64,000 nt of DNA from Verrucomicrobiaceae bacterium (GTDB lineage Bacteria; Verrucomicrobiota; Verrucomicrobiia; Verrucomicrobiales; Verrucomicrobiaceae): NCBI GenBank assembly GCA_016795365.1, contig JAEUHN010000017.1:1-64000 (forward strand), read 5' to 3'. Below, in pieces: positions 24,440 through 31,590 of this stretch. Made by a program: the position numbers and the translations under genes. Numbering within the stretch: the stretch's first letter is position 1; each line of letters opens with the position of its first letter. A model generated the notes under the pieces. The model had not been told where the DNA came from, ran no database searches, and worked only from the letters and a program-made list of their open reading frames with translations.

Positions 24440-26158
24440 TCACGAGGCCACACGACGCGCATTGCTATCGCTGAAGAACAGTTCCATGCGGCGGCGGAGG
24501 TCGGCGTAGAAGGCTTGGACCATGTCTTCGAGCATGGCGATTTTCTCGGCGGCTTTTTCGCCGAGCTGCTCGCTGGCAATGCGTTCGCGTTCGATGCGGA
24601 CCTTGTCTTCGAAGGCGCGCTCGAGTTCGAGCAAGTGCTCCAGGAACTCCTTCGCGGCGCGGCTGCGATCGACGCCTTCGATGAGCGCGGCTTCGAGGGG
24701 CTTGTTGCGCGTGAGGTGGAGGAACGGACCGTTGGTGAGCGTCTCCATGTAGCGGTGGAAGCTCTGAAGGAAGCTCTTGCGCTCGCGGTCGAAGCGGGCC
24801 TCGTCGATGTCGATGAGCGTGTCATATGGGCCGGCCTTGGAGAAGAACTTCATCACCAGCGGAATGGTATCGACGAGCATGAAGAGCAGCGTGAGAACGA
24901 TGTAGGCGGCGAAGGCGAACTGGCCGCCTTCGTTGCCTTTCTCAAAGAGATGATGCAGGGCGAGCGTCTGCGTGAGGATGTCGCGGCGGGGCTCGGCGCG
25001 GATGGAGACGATGCGAGCTTCCTCATCGGCACCGAGGCGGGCGATCTCTTCGTGCAGGCCTTTGAGCTGGACGAGCGTGGTGTCGATCTGCTTCTGCAGC
25101 GTGTCGCGGATGCCATTCTGCTGCGTGACGAACTGATCGGCTTGCTGCTCCTGCACCTGGCGCTTGAGCGCATCGACACGATCCTGCTCGGCCTTCGCGC
25201 GGGCGGCGTTCTCAGCGAGCTTGGTGTTGAAGCGATCGGTGGTGAGCTGCGCCGTGGTGTCGAGATCGGACTGCAGTTGCTTGCGCTGCATGGTGAGCGC
25301 TTCGAGCACGGCGGCGAGGCGCTTCGATTCGGCGCGGCGCGGCTCAAGCTGATCGGCGCGGATGCTCTTGGCGCGAGGTCCTTCACCGAGGAGTCCGCTG
25401 CGCTGGCCGTTGATCTCGCGCTCGAATTCGGTCTGCCAGAAGCCGAGTTCGGTGGAGAGCTTGGTGTTGGCTTCGGTTTGTTCGGTGATCTGCTTGTCCA
25501 GCGTCGCGAGCTGGTCGCGCTGGGCTTTGGTCGCCTCGGTGACTTGGGCTTCGAGCGCGTCCTTGGCTTTCTTTTGCTCGTCGGTGAGCGGGATGCCGTC
25601 GGGGTTCTTTTCGCCTTCGAGGAACTTGGCGCTGAAGGTTTCGTTCCAGCGTTCGCGCGCGGCAGCGATCTCTTTCTCCACGGAGGCGACCTTGGTCTCG
25701 ACGCCTTTCTTTTGCTCCACCGTCTTGGCGCGCACGGCGTCGATCTCGGCCTGGCGATCCTTTTCAATCTCGGACTGAATGGTGTCGCGGAAGAGCAGCA
25801 GCGTCATCGGATGGCTGATGGTCATGCCCATCAAAGCGGCGACCACGAGGCGAAGGCCGAACTGCGCCATCTTGCGGAAGACATTTTGATAGGCGCGATA
25901 CGTGGCGAGCAGGGCGCGGTCCACGGTGAGGATGATGAAGGCCCACACGAGCGCGATGGGGATGATGAATTCCCATTTGTCGGTGAGCGTGCTGATCGCA
26001 TACGCAGAGGCGATCAAGGCGAAGGCGGACGGCACGAGGACCGTGGCACCGAAGGCGACATATTTGCGACGCTCCCAGGCAGGGCAGCTTTCCAGGGCAT
26101 CGGTGGAGGCTCCGGAGAGCCAGAAGAAAACACGCTCAAGACGGTCAAGAAGTGACAT
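24440..26158 (-). CDS. DUF4407 membrane protein with long coiled coil
   Basis: A 572-residue inner-membrane protein of unknown function. The N-terminus carries the family segment LERVFFWLSGAS and ERRKYVAFGATVLVPSAFAL. Paired membrane helices lie at about 38-90 and a third near 105-125 (LRLVVAALMGMTISHPMTLL). A long periplasmic or cytoplasmic Glu/Lys/Gln-rich coiled coil runs from about 130 to 390, and a further hydrophobic segment (FAAYIVLTLLFMLVDTIPL) is followed by a helical tail. The open frame extends to 26248, but the ATG at 26158 matches the family start (MSLLDRLERVFFW). It is divergent from the Cys-rich gene at 26313, with a 154-base shared upstream region. Confidence 0.85.
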   Translation of the reverse strand: MSLLDRLERVFFWLSGASTDALESCPAWERRKYVAFGATVLVPSAFALIASAYAISTLTDKWEFIIPIALVWAFIILTVDRALLATYRAYQNVFRKMAQFGLRLVVAALMGMTISHPMTLLLFRDTIQSEIEKDRQAEIDAVRAKTVEQKKGVETKVASVEKEIAAARERWNETFSAKFLEGEKNPDGIPLTDEQKKAKDALEAQVTEATKAQRDQLATLDKQITEQTEANTKLSTELGFWQTEFEREINGQRSGLLGEGPRAKSIRADQLEPRRAESKRLAAVLEALTMQRKQLQSDLDTTAQLTTDRFNTKLAENAARAKAEQDRVDALKRQVQEQQADQFVTQQNGIRDTLQKQIDTTLVQLKGLHEEIARLGADEEARIVSIRAEPRRDILTQTLALHHLFEKGNEGGQFAFAAYIVLTLLFMLVDTIPLVMKFFSKAGPYDTLIDIDEARFDRERKSFLQSFHRYMETLTNGPFLHLTRNKPLEAALIEGVDRSRAAKEFLEHLLELERAFEDKVRIERERIASEQLGEKAAEKIAMLEDMVQAFYADLRRRMELFFSDSNARRVAS

Positions 26159-26312
26159 AGGGGTCAGCGGGGTGGAGCGCGCGCAGATTGGGTGCATTTG
26201 CTCAGGTGTGCAATCACGGCGATCGGCTTTGTGGACGGACGAATGCAAAAAAGTTTCAAAGAATGTGATCGCCTCTCGGAATCCGTGTCGTTATCATTGG
26301 TGTAGAAAGCGC

Positions 26313-26702
26313 ATGTTCCAGAAAGTCACAGCCTTCATGCTCGCGCTGCTCATCGGGAGTCCGATGTGTTGGTGTGGCTGGATGCACAGCCGGGCTCCGG
26401 CAGCATCGGCTGCTGTGCCTGCCTGCTGCCATGCGAAAGCGAAGGACTCGGCGAAGCATGAGTCTGACAAGTCGAAGGAGGACTGCCCGTGCGCTCACGC
26501 ACCAAAGGCCCGCGACGTGGTGAGTAGCAAGGTGTCCTTGCCCTCGCTGAAGGTAATGGACTTTCATTTGCTGACCTGGACCAAAGTCCGCGTTTCGCTG
26601 TGGGATGGAGTGATCGACGAGGCTGTCGCTTCACGCACCGAGCATGGCCCGCCTCGAGAGGCGGTGCCGCTCTACATGGTTCATTGCTCGCTGCTGATCT
26701 GA
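26313..26702 (+). CDS. Small exported Cys/His-rich protein, metal-related
   Basis: A 129-residue protein. The signal-like N-terminus (MFQKVTAFMLALLIGSP) runs into CWCGW. A metal-ligand-rich stretch follows (VPACCHAKAKD, KHESDKSKEDCPCAHAPKARD), then a neutral C-terminal tail of about 60 residues. CCH, CPCAH and the Lys/Asp/His filling resemble small periplasmic heavy-metal-binding proteins; the metal cannot be told from sequence. The frame is open far upstream (25902), but that part runs antisense to the DUF4407 gene, so the ATG at 26313 is chosen. It heads a run of three small Cys-rich envelope genes. Confidence 0.68.
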   Translation: MFQKVTAFMLALLIGSPMCWCGWMHSRAPAASAAVPACCHAKAKDSAKHESDKSKEDCPCAHAPKARDVVSSKVSLPSLKVMDFHLLTWTKVRVSLWDGVIDEAVASRTEHGPPREAVPLYMVHCSLLI

Positions 26703-26934
26703 TACCCGCCGCGTGCTGAGATCTCGTTCGTCTGCCCTGAGCGGCAGACGCGGAGTCACGAAGGCTGGCCTTGGAGCCATACCAGGGAGTGCCCCGAGAG
26801 ATTCGGCTTAAGCCGTGAATCATGATGATCCTTTTTGCCCCAGGGCAAACCGGGACGAACTCTGGCTGCGGTGCGCCCGGCCTATTCGACAAGCAGACCA
26901 AGTTAACTGAACTCAAATCTAACTGACCAAACTT

Positions 26935-27090
26935 ATGAAAACATTGATGACCCTCCTCGCCGTTGCCTCCATGGCGCTGACCGCTACCGCTGGTGAAGCC
27001 TGCAAGAAGTGCTGCAAAGACAACTGCGCCGCCTGCTGCAAAGAGAAAGGCAAGACCTGCGGCAAGGACTGCTGCAAGAGCGAGAAGTAA
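26935..27090 (+). CDS. 51-residue secreted metallothionein-like peptide
   Basis: A 51-codon gene. The signal peptide (MKTLMTLLAVASMALTATAG) is followed by a mature part of about 30 residues with nine Cys at 23, 26, 27, 31, 34, 35, 42, 46 and 47, arranged as CKKCC, CAACC and CGKDCC with Lys between. Clustered Cys-Cys pairs with basic spacers are typical of metallothionein-like thiolate clusters, here apparently exported. Cu(I) or Zn(II) binding is an inference. The frame is clean, and the signal peptide plus the lipoprotein gene 72 bases downstream support it. It is too short for many gene finders. No strong Shine-Dalgarno precedes the ATG. Confidence 0.8.
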   Translation: MKTLMTLLAVASMALTATAGEACKKCCKDNCAACCKEKGKTCGKDCCKSEK

Positions 27091-27112
27091 CCCACTCTGA
27101 CCCGAAACCCAC

Positions 27113-27143
27113 GCCGCCGCCCTCATACCGGGAGGGCGGCGGC
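27113..27143 (+). terminator. GC-rich hairpin between two Cys-rich genes
   Basis: GCCGCCGCCCTC (27113-27124) and GAGGGCGGCGGC (27132-27143) form a perfect 12-bp stem with a 7-base loop. No T-run follows, so it could be a terminator of another type, an mRNA-stability hairpin or an attenuator before the lipoprotein gene. Confidence 0.5.
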
Positions 27144-27162
27144 CGTTCGATCCTACTACCTC

Positions 27163-27411
27163 ATGCTGTCACGAATCATCCTCGTTGCTGTTCTTGGCTT
27201 TATTGCCTCTGGATGCAATAAAGCACCCGCTAAGCCCTATCCGCTCGATACGTGCCCAATTTCTGGCAAGAAGCTCAATGACCATGGCGAACCGTATGTC
27301 TTCAGCCGAAATGGCCAGGAAGTGAAACTATGTTGCGAAGCGTGCCTCGAAGAATTCGACGCCAATGCGGACAAACTCCTCAAGGAGATCGTCGATAAGT
27401 CTAAACCGTGA
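27163..27411 (+). CDS. Small lipoprotein with YHS/TRASH-like metal-binding domain
   Basis: An 82-residue protein with a lipoprotein signal (MLSRIILVAVLGFIASGC, Cys18 being the lipidated residue). The mature part reads YPLDTCPISGKKLNDHG, YVFSRNGQEV and KLCCEACLEEF: a TCPxSG turn followed by a strand and a CCxxC turn. This is the pattern of YHS/TRASH-type treble-clef domains that bind copper or other soft metals. It should sit on the outer or inner membrane facing the periplasm. It follows the metallothionein-like peptide and probably acts with it in metal sequestration or sensing. It ends 81 bases before rpsU. Confidence 0.8.
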   Translation: MLSRIILVAVLGFIASGCNKAPAKPYPLDTCPISGKKLNDHGEPYVFSRNGQEVKLCCEACLEEFDANADKLLKEIVDKSKP

Positions 27412-27492
27412 ACCGTTTGAATTCGAGGTTGACGACTTCCCTCCCGGCCATACTTTGACCGCCCTTTTCCTCAACCCACCCCAAGTCCAATC

Positions 27493-27732
27493 ATGCCCGA
27501 AGTTCAAGTCCGTAAAGGTGAGCCAGTCGATCGTGCGCTCAAGCGTCTGAAGACCAAACTCGAGATGGAGGGCATTCTCGAAGAAGTGCGCCGCCTGCGC
27601 GCCCATGAAACTCCCAAGGAACGCACCAAGCGCAAAGCACGTGCATCTGCCAAGCGTGGGAAGATTCGCTTCCGCTTCAACAACGCCAAGCCTGCGGCAG
27701 CTGAAGATGGAGCCGCAGCAGTTGTTGCGTAA
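27493..27732 (+). CDS. rpsU: 30S ribosomal protein bS21
   Basis: A 79-residue basic protein of the small subunit near the anti-Shine-Dalgarno end of 16S rRNA. The family segment MPEVQVRKGEPVDRALKRLK leads into KLEMEGILEEVRRLRAHETP and an Arg/Lys-rich helix (KERTKRKARASAKRGKIRFR). A short Ala-rich tail (PAAAEDGAAAVVA) is an extension of the usual length of about 65-70. It is a single-gene unit with a strong terminator 30 bases downstream. Confidence 0.93.
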   Translation: MPEVQVRKGEPVDRALKRLKTKLEMEGILEEVRRLRAHETPKERTKRKARASAKRGKIRFRFNNAKPAAAEDGAAAVVA

Positions 27733-27764
27733 CTGAGGTCCTCAGATTGAGGGAATCAAATTTA

Positions 27765-27795
27765 GGCCGGGAACTCTTTGGGTTCCCGGCCTTTT
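27765..27795 (+). terminator. Rho-independent terminator after rpsU
   Basis: GGCCGGGAAC (27765-27774), loop TCTTTGG, GTTCCCGGCC (27782-27791), then TTTT: a perfect 10-bp GC-rich stem. Confidence 0.88.
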
Positions 27796-27834
27796 GCGTT
27801 GTCAGAGCAGTGATCTCACGATTAATGTTTCTTC

Positions 27835-28968
27835 ATGCACTGGAGATTATTGATAGCGATTGTGATGGTCCTGGGCGGCTTGTCGCTCGAAGTGAAGGCA
27901 CAGTTCGGGCAGTTCGGCGACGTTGCTGGCGACAACCTCAAAGCGGAAGCTGAGGACGGGGACGCGGAGGCACAGTTTCAGTATGGCCTCCGTCTGCTGA
28001 CCGGGCAGGGCGGCGAGAAGGTGTCCAAAGCCCAAGGCGCGGCGTGGATTCAAAAGGCAGCCAAGCAGGATCATGACAAGGCGATGCACATCCTTGGTAT
28101 TCTCTACGAGGAAGGCGAAGGACTTGGCCAGGACTTCAAGAAAGCAGCGGAGTGGCAGTTGAGGGCATCCGAGAAGGGCCTTGCCGAGGCGCAGATGAGA
28201 CTGGCTCTTCTTTATGACCAAGGCAAAGGGGTTGAAAAGGATGAGGCTGCTGCGGCCGAGTGGGCCATGCAGGCAGCGACTCAGGGGCATCCTCCTGCTC
28301 AGGCGCTGTATGGACTCAAGCTCGTGCGTGGTGATGGCGTGCCGAAGAACAGCGCCAAGGCGGCGATTTGGTTTCTTCGTGCGGCACAGCAGGAGAATGG
28401 ATTTGCCCAGCGCCAGCTCGCTTACCTTTACTACACAGGAAATGGCGTGCCTGTGGACTATGCACGCTGCGAGGCTTGGTATCGTCGCGCCGCTGCCAAC
28501 GAAGAGGATGTCTGGGCACTGAACGACCTTGCGTGGTTTCTGGCCACGTGCCCCGAGGACAAGTATCACAAAGGCGATGAGGCTGTGACAATAGCCAAAG
28601 CAGCCGTCAAGACGCTTCAAGCCAACGAGGGCGAGCAAAGACACGAGATGGTTGACACGATGGCCGCAGCGCTGGCTCGAAGCGGCAAGTTCGGGGAGGC
28701 CGTGGTCTGGCAAAAGCGTTGCCTCAGTCTCCTCAAAGAGGATGCCGCTCTGCCGCCAGAGGAGCGAACTAAGCTCCAGAAGGAATTTGAAGAGCGGCTG
28801 AAGCTTTACTCCGAACGGAAGCCATACATTGACAAGCCAGCCCCCCCAGAGTCCAAAGGGGAGCCCCTTCCGTCAGATGATGTCTTGAATGCCAACCCGT
28901 CTAAGCGGGGCAATGGACCGTCACCTACTGCACCTGTTCCAGGAAAGAAAAAGGGCTCTGTGATATGA
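27835..28968 (+). CDS. Exported Sel1-like repeat protein
   Basis: A 377-residue protein. A signal peptide (MHWRLLIAIVMVLGGLSLEVKA) is followed by about five Sel1-like repeats between 45 and 245. Repeat hallmarks are LGILYEEGEGLGQDFKKAAEW, LALLYDQGKGVEKDEAAAAEW and LAYLYYTGNGVPVDYARCEAW. A TPR-like segment follows (NDLAWFLATCPEDKYHKG, then DTMAAALARSGKFGEAVVW). The C-terminal 60 residues are Pro/Lys-rich and disordered. Sel1 repeats are protein-binding scaffolds. The stop overlaps the start of the sugar-binding lipoprotein gene by 4 bases (ATGA), so the two are translationally coupled and probably act together in the periplasm. Confidence 0.86.
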   Translation: MHWRLLIAIVMVLGGLSLEVKAQFGQFGDVAGDNLKAEAEDGDAEAQFQYGLRLLTGQGGEKVSKAQGAAWIQKAAKQDHDKAMHILGILYEEGEGLGQDFKKAAEWQLRASEKGLAEAQMRLALLYDQGKGVEKDEAAAAEWAMQAATQGHPPAQALYGLKLVRGDGVPKNSAKAAIWFLRAAQQENGFAQRQLAYLYYTGNGVPVDYARCEAWYRRAAANEEDVWALNDLAWFLATCPEDKYHKGDEAVTIAKAAVKTLQANEGEQRHEMVDTMAAALARSGKFGEAVVWQKRCLSLLKEDAALPPEERTKLQKEFEERLKLYSERKPYIDKPAPPESKGEPLPSDDVLNANPSKRGNGPSPTAPVPGKKKGSVI

Positions 28969-29915
28969 AGCTTCTGCGGCGTTCGATTGGACTCGGGTTG
29001 TTGAGTTTCTTGGTCGGTTGTGGCAAACCAACCCCTCCGTCGCGAGGGACAATTGGCGCTTCGCTGCTCACTCTGCAGAATCCGTTCTTCAAGGTCATCG
29101 GCGATGAGTTGAAGACCGAGGCTGCCCGTCACGGTTACGAAACTCTGGTGGTGAGTGCCGAAAACGATGTGGCCCGCCAGAGCAATCAGGTAAAGGATTT
29201 CATCGTCAAACGCTGCGCAGCGATTGTGCTGAGCCCTGCGGACAGCAAGTCGATCGTCTCAGTGATTGCCGAAGCCAACGCCGCCGGCATTCCCGTGTTT
29301 ACCGTGGACATCCCATGCAACGAGCCTGGGGTGAAGATCGTCAGCCAGATTGCGACGGACAATTTGGGAGGAGGAAGGGAGGCGGGAAAGGCCATGATCG
29401 AGGCACTTAATGGTCAGCCGGCAGAAGTCGGCGTGCTCGATTTGAAACAAGTGGAGAGCTGCATTCTGCGCGTGAAAGGCTTCAAGGAGGTCATCGACGC
29501 ACACAATGCGGCCTCGCCAGCGAGCCAGATTAAGATCGTAGCCGAACTCGACGGTGGCGGTGCTAAGGACAAAGGATTCAAGGCAGCGGAAGACATGCTA
29601 CAGGCACACCCTGGAATGAATGGTATTTTCGCTATCAACGATCCTTCCGCACTCGGGGCGCGCGCGGCTCTGGAGAAAGCTTCGAAGGCGGACAATGTCG
29701 TAATTATCGGCTTTGATGGACAGCCCGAGGGAAAGCAGGCGATCAAGGATGGCAAGATCTATGCTGATCCTGTCCAGTTCCCTGACAAGATGGGCATGGA
29801 AATTGCGAAGGCTATTGTCAAACACTCGAAAGGCGAAAACGTGCCTCCTCAGACACTCATCCCCACAGCCCTCTATCGCCAACGAGATGCTCAAAACGAC
29901 CCGTCTCTGAAATGA
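28965..29915 (+). CDS. Sugar-binding periplasmic lipoprotein, RbsB-like
   Basis: A 316-residue type I periplasmic binding protein. The lipoprotein signal ends at LSFLVGC (Cys19). The fold is shown by IGASLLTLQNPFFKVIGDEL, QVKDFIVKRCAAIVLSPADS, VFTVDIPCNEPG, IATDNLGGGREAGKAMIEAL, GIFAINDPSALGARAAL and VVIIGFDGQPEGKQAIKDGK, all standard for ribose/galactose-type binding proteins. No ABC permease or ATPase gene is nearby. Together with coupling to a Sel1-repeat protein, this hints at a sensory or scavenging role, or that the transporter lies elsewhere. Ligand unknown. Confidence 0.87.
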   Translation: MKLLRRSIGLGLLSFLVGCGKPTPPSRGTIGASLLTLQNPFFKVIGDELKTEAARHGYETLVVSAENDVARQSNQVKDFIVKRCAAIVLSPADSKSIVSVIAEANAAGIPVFTVDIPCNEPGVKIVSQIATDNLGGGREAGKAMIEALNGQPAEVGVLDLKQVESCILRVKGFKEVIDAHNAASPASQIKIVAELDGGGAKDKGFKAAEDMLQAHPGMNGIFAINDPSALGARAALEKASKADNVVIIGFDGQPEGKQAIKDGKIYADPVQFPDKMGMEIAKAIVKHSKGENVPPQTLIPTALYRQRDAQNDPSLK

Positions 29916-29981
29916 TCTTTGGCAACTTCCGATCGCATCGTTGCATCCGAGCAGCGTGCATCGTATCATTTCCCAAACTCC

Positions 29982-30218
29982 ATGAGCGCTGCAGACGATT
30001 CTAAAGACAACCGACTTCGCCAAGCTGAAAAAATAGCCCATCACCCTGAACAATATAAGGTGTGCGAAGGATGTGGTTCGATCGTCGTCGTGCGGGCGGT
30101 TTCCTGTCCGAGTTGTCATGGTTATCGATTTGATGGGACACCAGCGAGAATTGTCTCGCAGGCTCAGGCTTTGGCGATGCGCAATCCGAGTTCGGTGTTG
30201 GCGTCAGATTTGTCGTAG
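29982..30218 (+). CDS. Small zinc-ribbon protein
   Basis: A 78-residue cytoplasmic protein with KVCEGCGSIVVVRAVSCPSCHGYRFDG, a CxxC...CxxC zinc ribbon at about residues 26-50. The region around it is charged and helical. An upstream in-frame start at 29919 would add 21 poorly structured residues; the ATG at 29982 is preferred. Function unknown. It might bind nucleic acid or a protein partner. It stands alone downstream of the binding-protein gene. Confidence 0.65.
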   Translation: MSAADDSKDNRLRQAEKIAHHPEQYKVCEGCGSIVVVRAVSCPSCHGYRFDGTPARIVSQAQALAMRNPSSVLASDLS

Positions 30219-30627
30219 GGTTTGATCATTTCTATTCCCGATTTTCTCCGTCGTGTGATCTCGGTCAGAACGGCATCCGAGAACGTGATCCCTTGATCCA
30301 GGAATGGTGATTTCTGTCACAAATTGTGAAGCTCCATGTCTGGAGTGACTCTTTGTAGTCTCTGTGTATCACTACTGGCCACGAGCCGTTAAACGTCCTT
30401 ATCTAGTATTTACGTTTAACTGGGTAAGGGGTGGCCTGAGTTATGTCTTCTCCAAGAAATTGAACAAAAAGGCAGAAAATCCTTTTGCGAGGACCATCCC
30501 GCTGCTACGAATTTCGGAAGGATTGAACGGTGGCCCCTCTGCAACGCTTCTGTCATGAAGATGCGGTCTGCGGAGGAGATACCCTCATTCCGACCTCAAC
30601 AACACAACCAAACGAACCAACCAAACC
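30219..30627. other. Intergenic leader region before an outer-membrane protein gene
   Basis: A stretch of 409 bases without a credible gene; the short frame at 30364-30558 has no supporting feature. It is AT-richer than the flanks and should hold the promoter and leader of the gene at 30628. The most distinct feature is the inverted repeat at 30388-30420. Direct AACCAAACG/AACCAACC-like runs precede the start codon (30606-30627) with no Shine-Dalgarno match. Confidence 0.5.
30388..30420. promoter_or_regulatory. 9-bp inverted repeat, possible operator
   Basis: GTTAAACGT (30388-30396) and ACGTTTAAC (30412-30420) are exact reverse complements with a 15-base AT-rich spacer. It lies about 210 bases upstream of the outer-membrane protein gene. 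The spacing suits a dimeric regulator or an RNA hairpin in the leader. Confidence 0.4.
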
Positions 30628-31425
30628 ATGACATTGAACAAGCTCGCATTCTCCCTCGTGGGAAGCCTCGCTCTGGCGACTGTCGGCTTCGCCGGCACCG
30701 CTCCGTCCGGCAAGAAGTGCACCACCTGCACTCCTCCTCCGGCCGCTGAAAACGACCTCGGCCTCACGCTGAGCGCCGGTTATGACTCCAAGTATATCTT
30801 CCGTGGTCTCGACCTCGCTGATAACTGGATCACCACCTCCCTCGACTGGACTCTGCCGCTTACCAGCACCGTTCGTCTTGACTCCGGCGCCTCCTATGGA
30901 GTGTCGGCTGATGACAGCTTCCTCGGTGTTGACGGCGCCTCCTATCAGCGCCTTGAGCTGAACACCGGTATCGTCGCCGACCTCGGCGGTGCGGAACTGG
31001 GCCTCGGCTATCGCTGGTATAACCATCAGGGCGACGGCGACCTCGTGCTCGAAGACGGTCACGAAGTGGGTCTTACCTTGGCTTCCAAGGCTGGTCCTCT
31101 TAACGTCGGCGTCGGCGCTTACTATGACTTCGCTATCGAAGGCTGGTTCTTCGAACTCGGCGTGAACAGCGAAATCAAGATCAACGACACGATCAGCCTC
31201 GTTCCAGGTGCAAACCTCGGCTATGGCTCTGATTACAACTACCACCTTGAAGGTGCCGAAGGTATCGATGGCTTCAGCCATGTTGGCCTCAGCCTTGCTC
31301 TTCCGATCAAGCTGACCAAGACCGCTACCCTCACTCCTTACATCGCTGGCAACCTTCCGATCGATGAACTCGACGGCTTTGACAACCAGCTGTTCGGTGG
31401 CGTTTCCCTCAGCGTGAAGTTCTAA
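30628..31425 (+). CDS. Outer-membrane beta-barrel protein
   Basis: A 265-residue exported protein with signal peptide MTLNKLAFSLVGSLALATVGFA, a short Cys/Pro linker (KKCTTCTPPP), and then a run of amphipathic strands alternating polar and aromatic residues. It begins LTLSAGYDSKYIFRGLDLAD and ends SLSVKF with a terminal Phe, the usual BamA-recognised signal of barrels. AGYxSKYIFRG resembles the opening of the Gcw_chp/porin-like families. The codon choice is strongly biased and it ends in an efficient terminator, suggesting an abundant protein. Substrate unknown. Confidence 0.82.
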   Translation: MTLNKLAFSLVGSLALATVGFAGTAPSGKKCTTCTPPPAAENDLGLTLSAGYDSKYIFRGLDLADNWITTSLDWTLPLTSTVRLDSGASYGVSADDSFLGVDGASYQRLELNTGIVADLGGAELGLGYRWYNHQGDGDLVLEDGHEVGLTLASKAGPLNVGVGAYYDFAIEGWFFELGVNSEIKINDTISLVPGANLGYGSDYNYHLEGAEGIDGFSHVGLSLALPIKLTKTATLTPYIAGNLPIDELDGFDNQLFGGVSLSVKF

Positions 31426-31472
31426 TTCACCGAGGGGCATTCGCTCCTTCCAACCAATCTCAATTGGTTTTC

Positions 31473-31503
31473 AAACCTCCCAGCGAAAGCTGGGAGGTTT
31501 TTT
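31473..31503 (+). terminator. Rho-independent terminator after outer-membrane protein gene
   Basis: AAACCTCCCAGC (31473-31484), tetraloop GAAA, GCTGGGAGGTTT (31489-31500), continuing as T to 31503: a perfect 12-bp stem with a GNRA-type loop. Confidence 0.92.
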
Positions 31504-31590
31504 CTTGGCTAGATTCAATATCTGGCGTTCTGCTTCGGTCCCTGTCCCGTGCCATCAAATCCCCCTCATCCTGATGCTTCCGATCAAGGC

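Noticed and set aside
25902-26312. N-terminal extension of the Cys/His-rich gene to 25902
   Set aside because: The extra 137 codons lie antisense to the DUF4407 coding sequence and look random. The signal peptide starts at 26313.
30364-30558. 64-codon open frame in the leader of the outer-membrane protein gene
   Set aside because: No signal, domain or codon bias, and it would span the exact inverted repeat. More likely non-coding.
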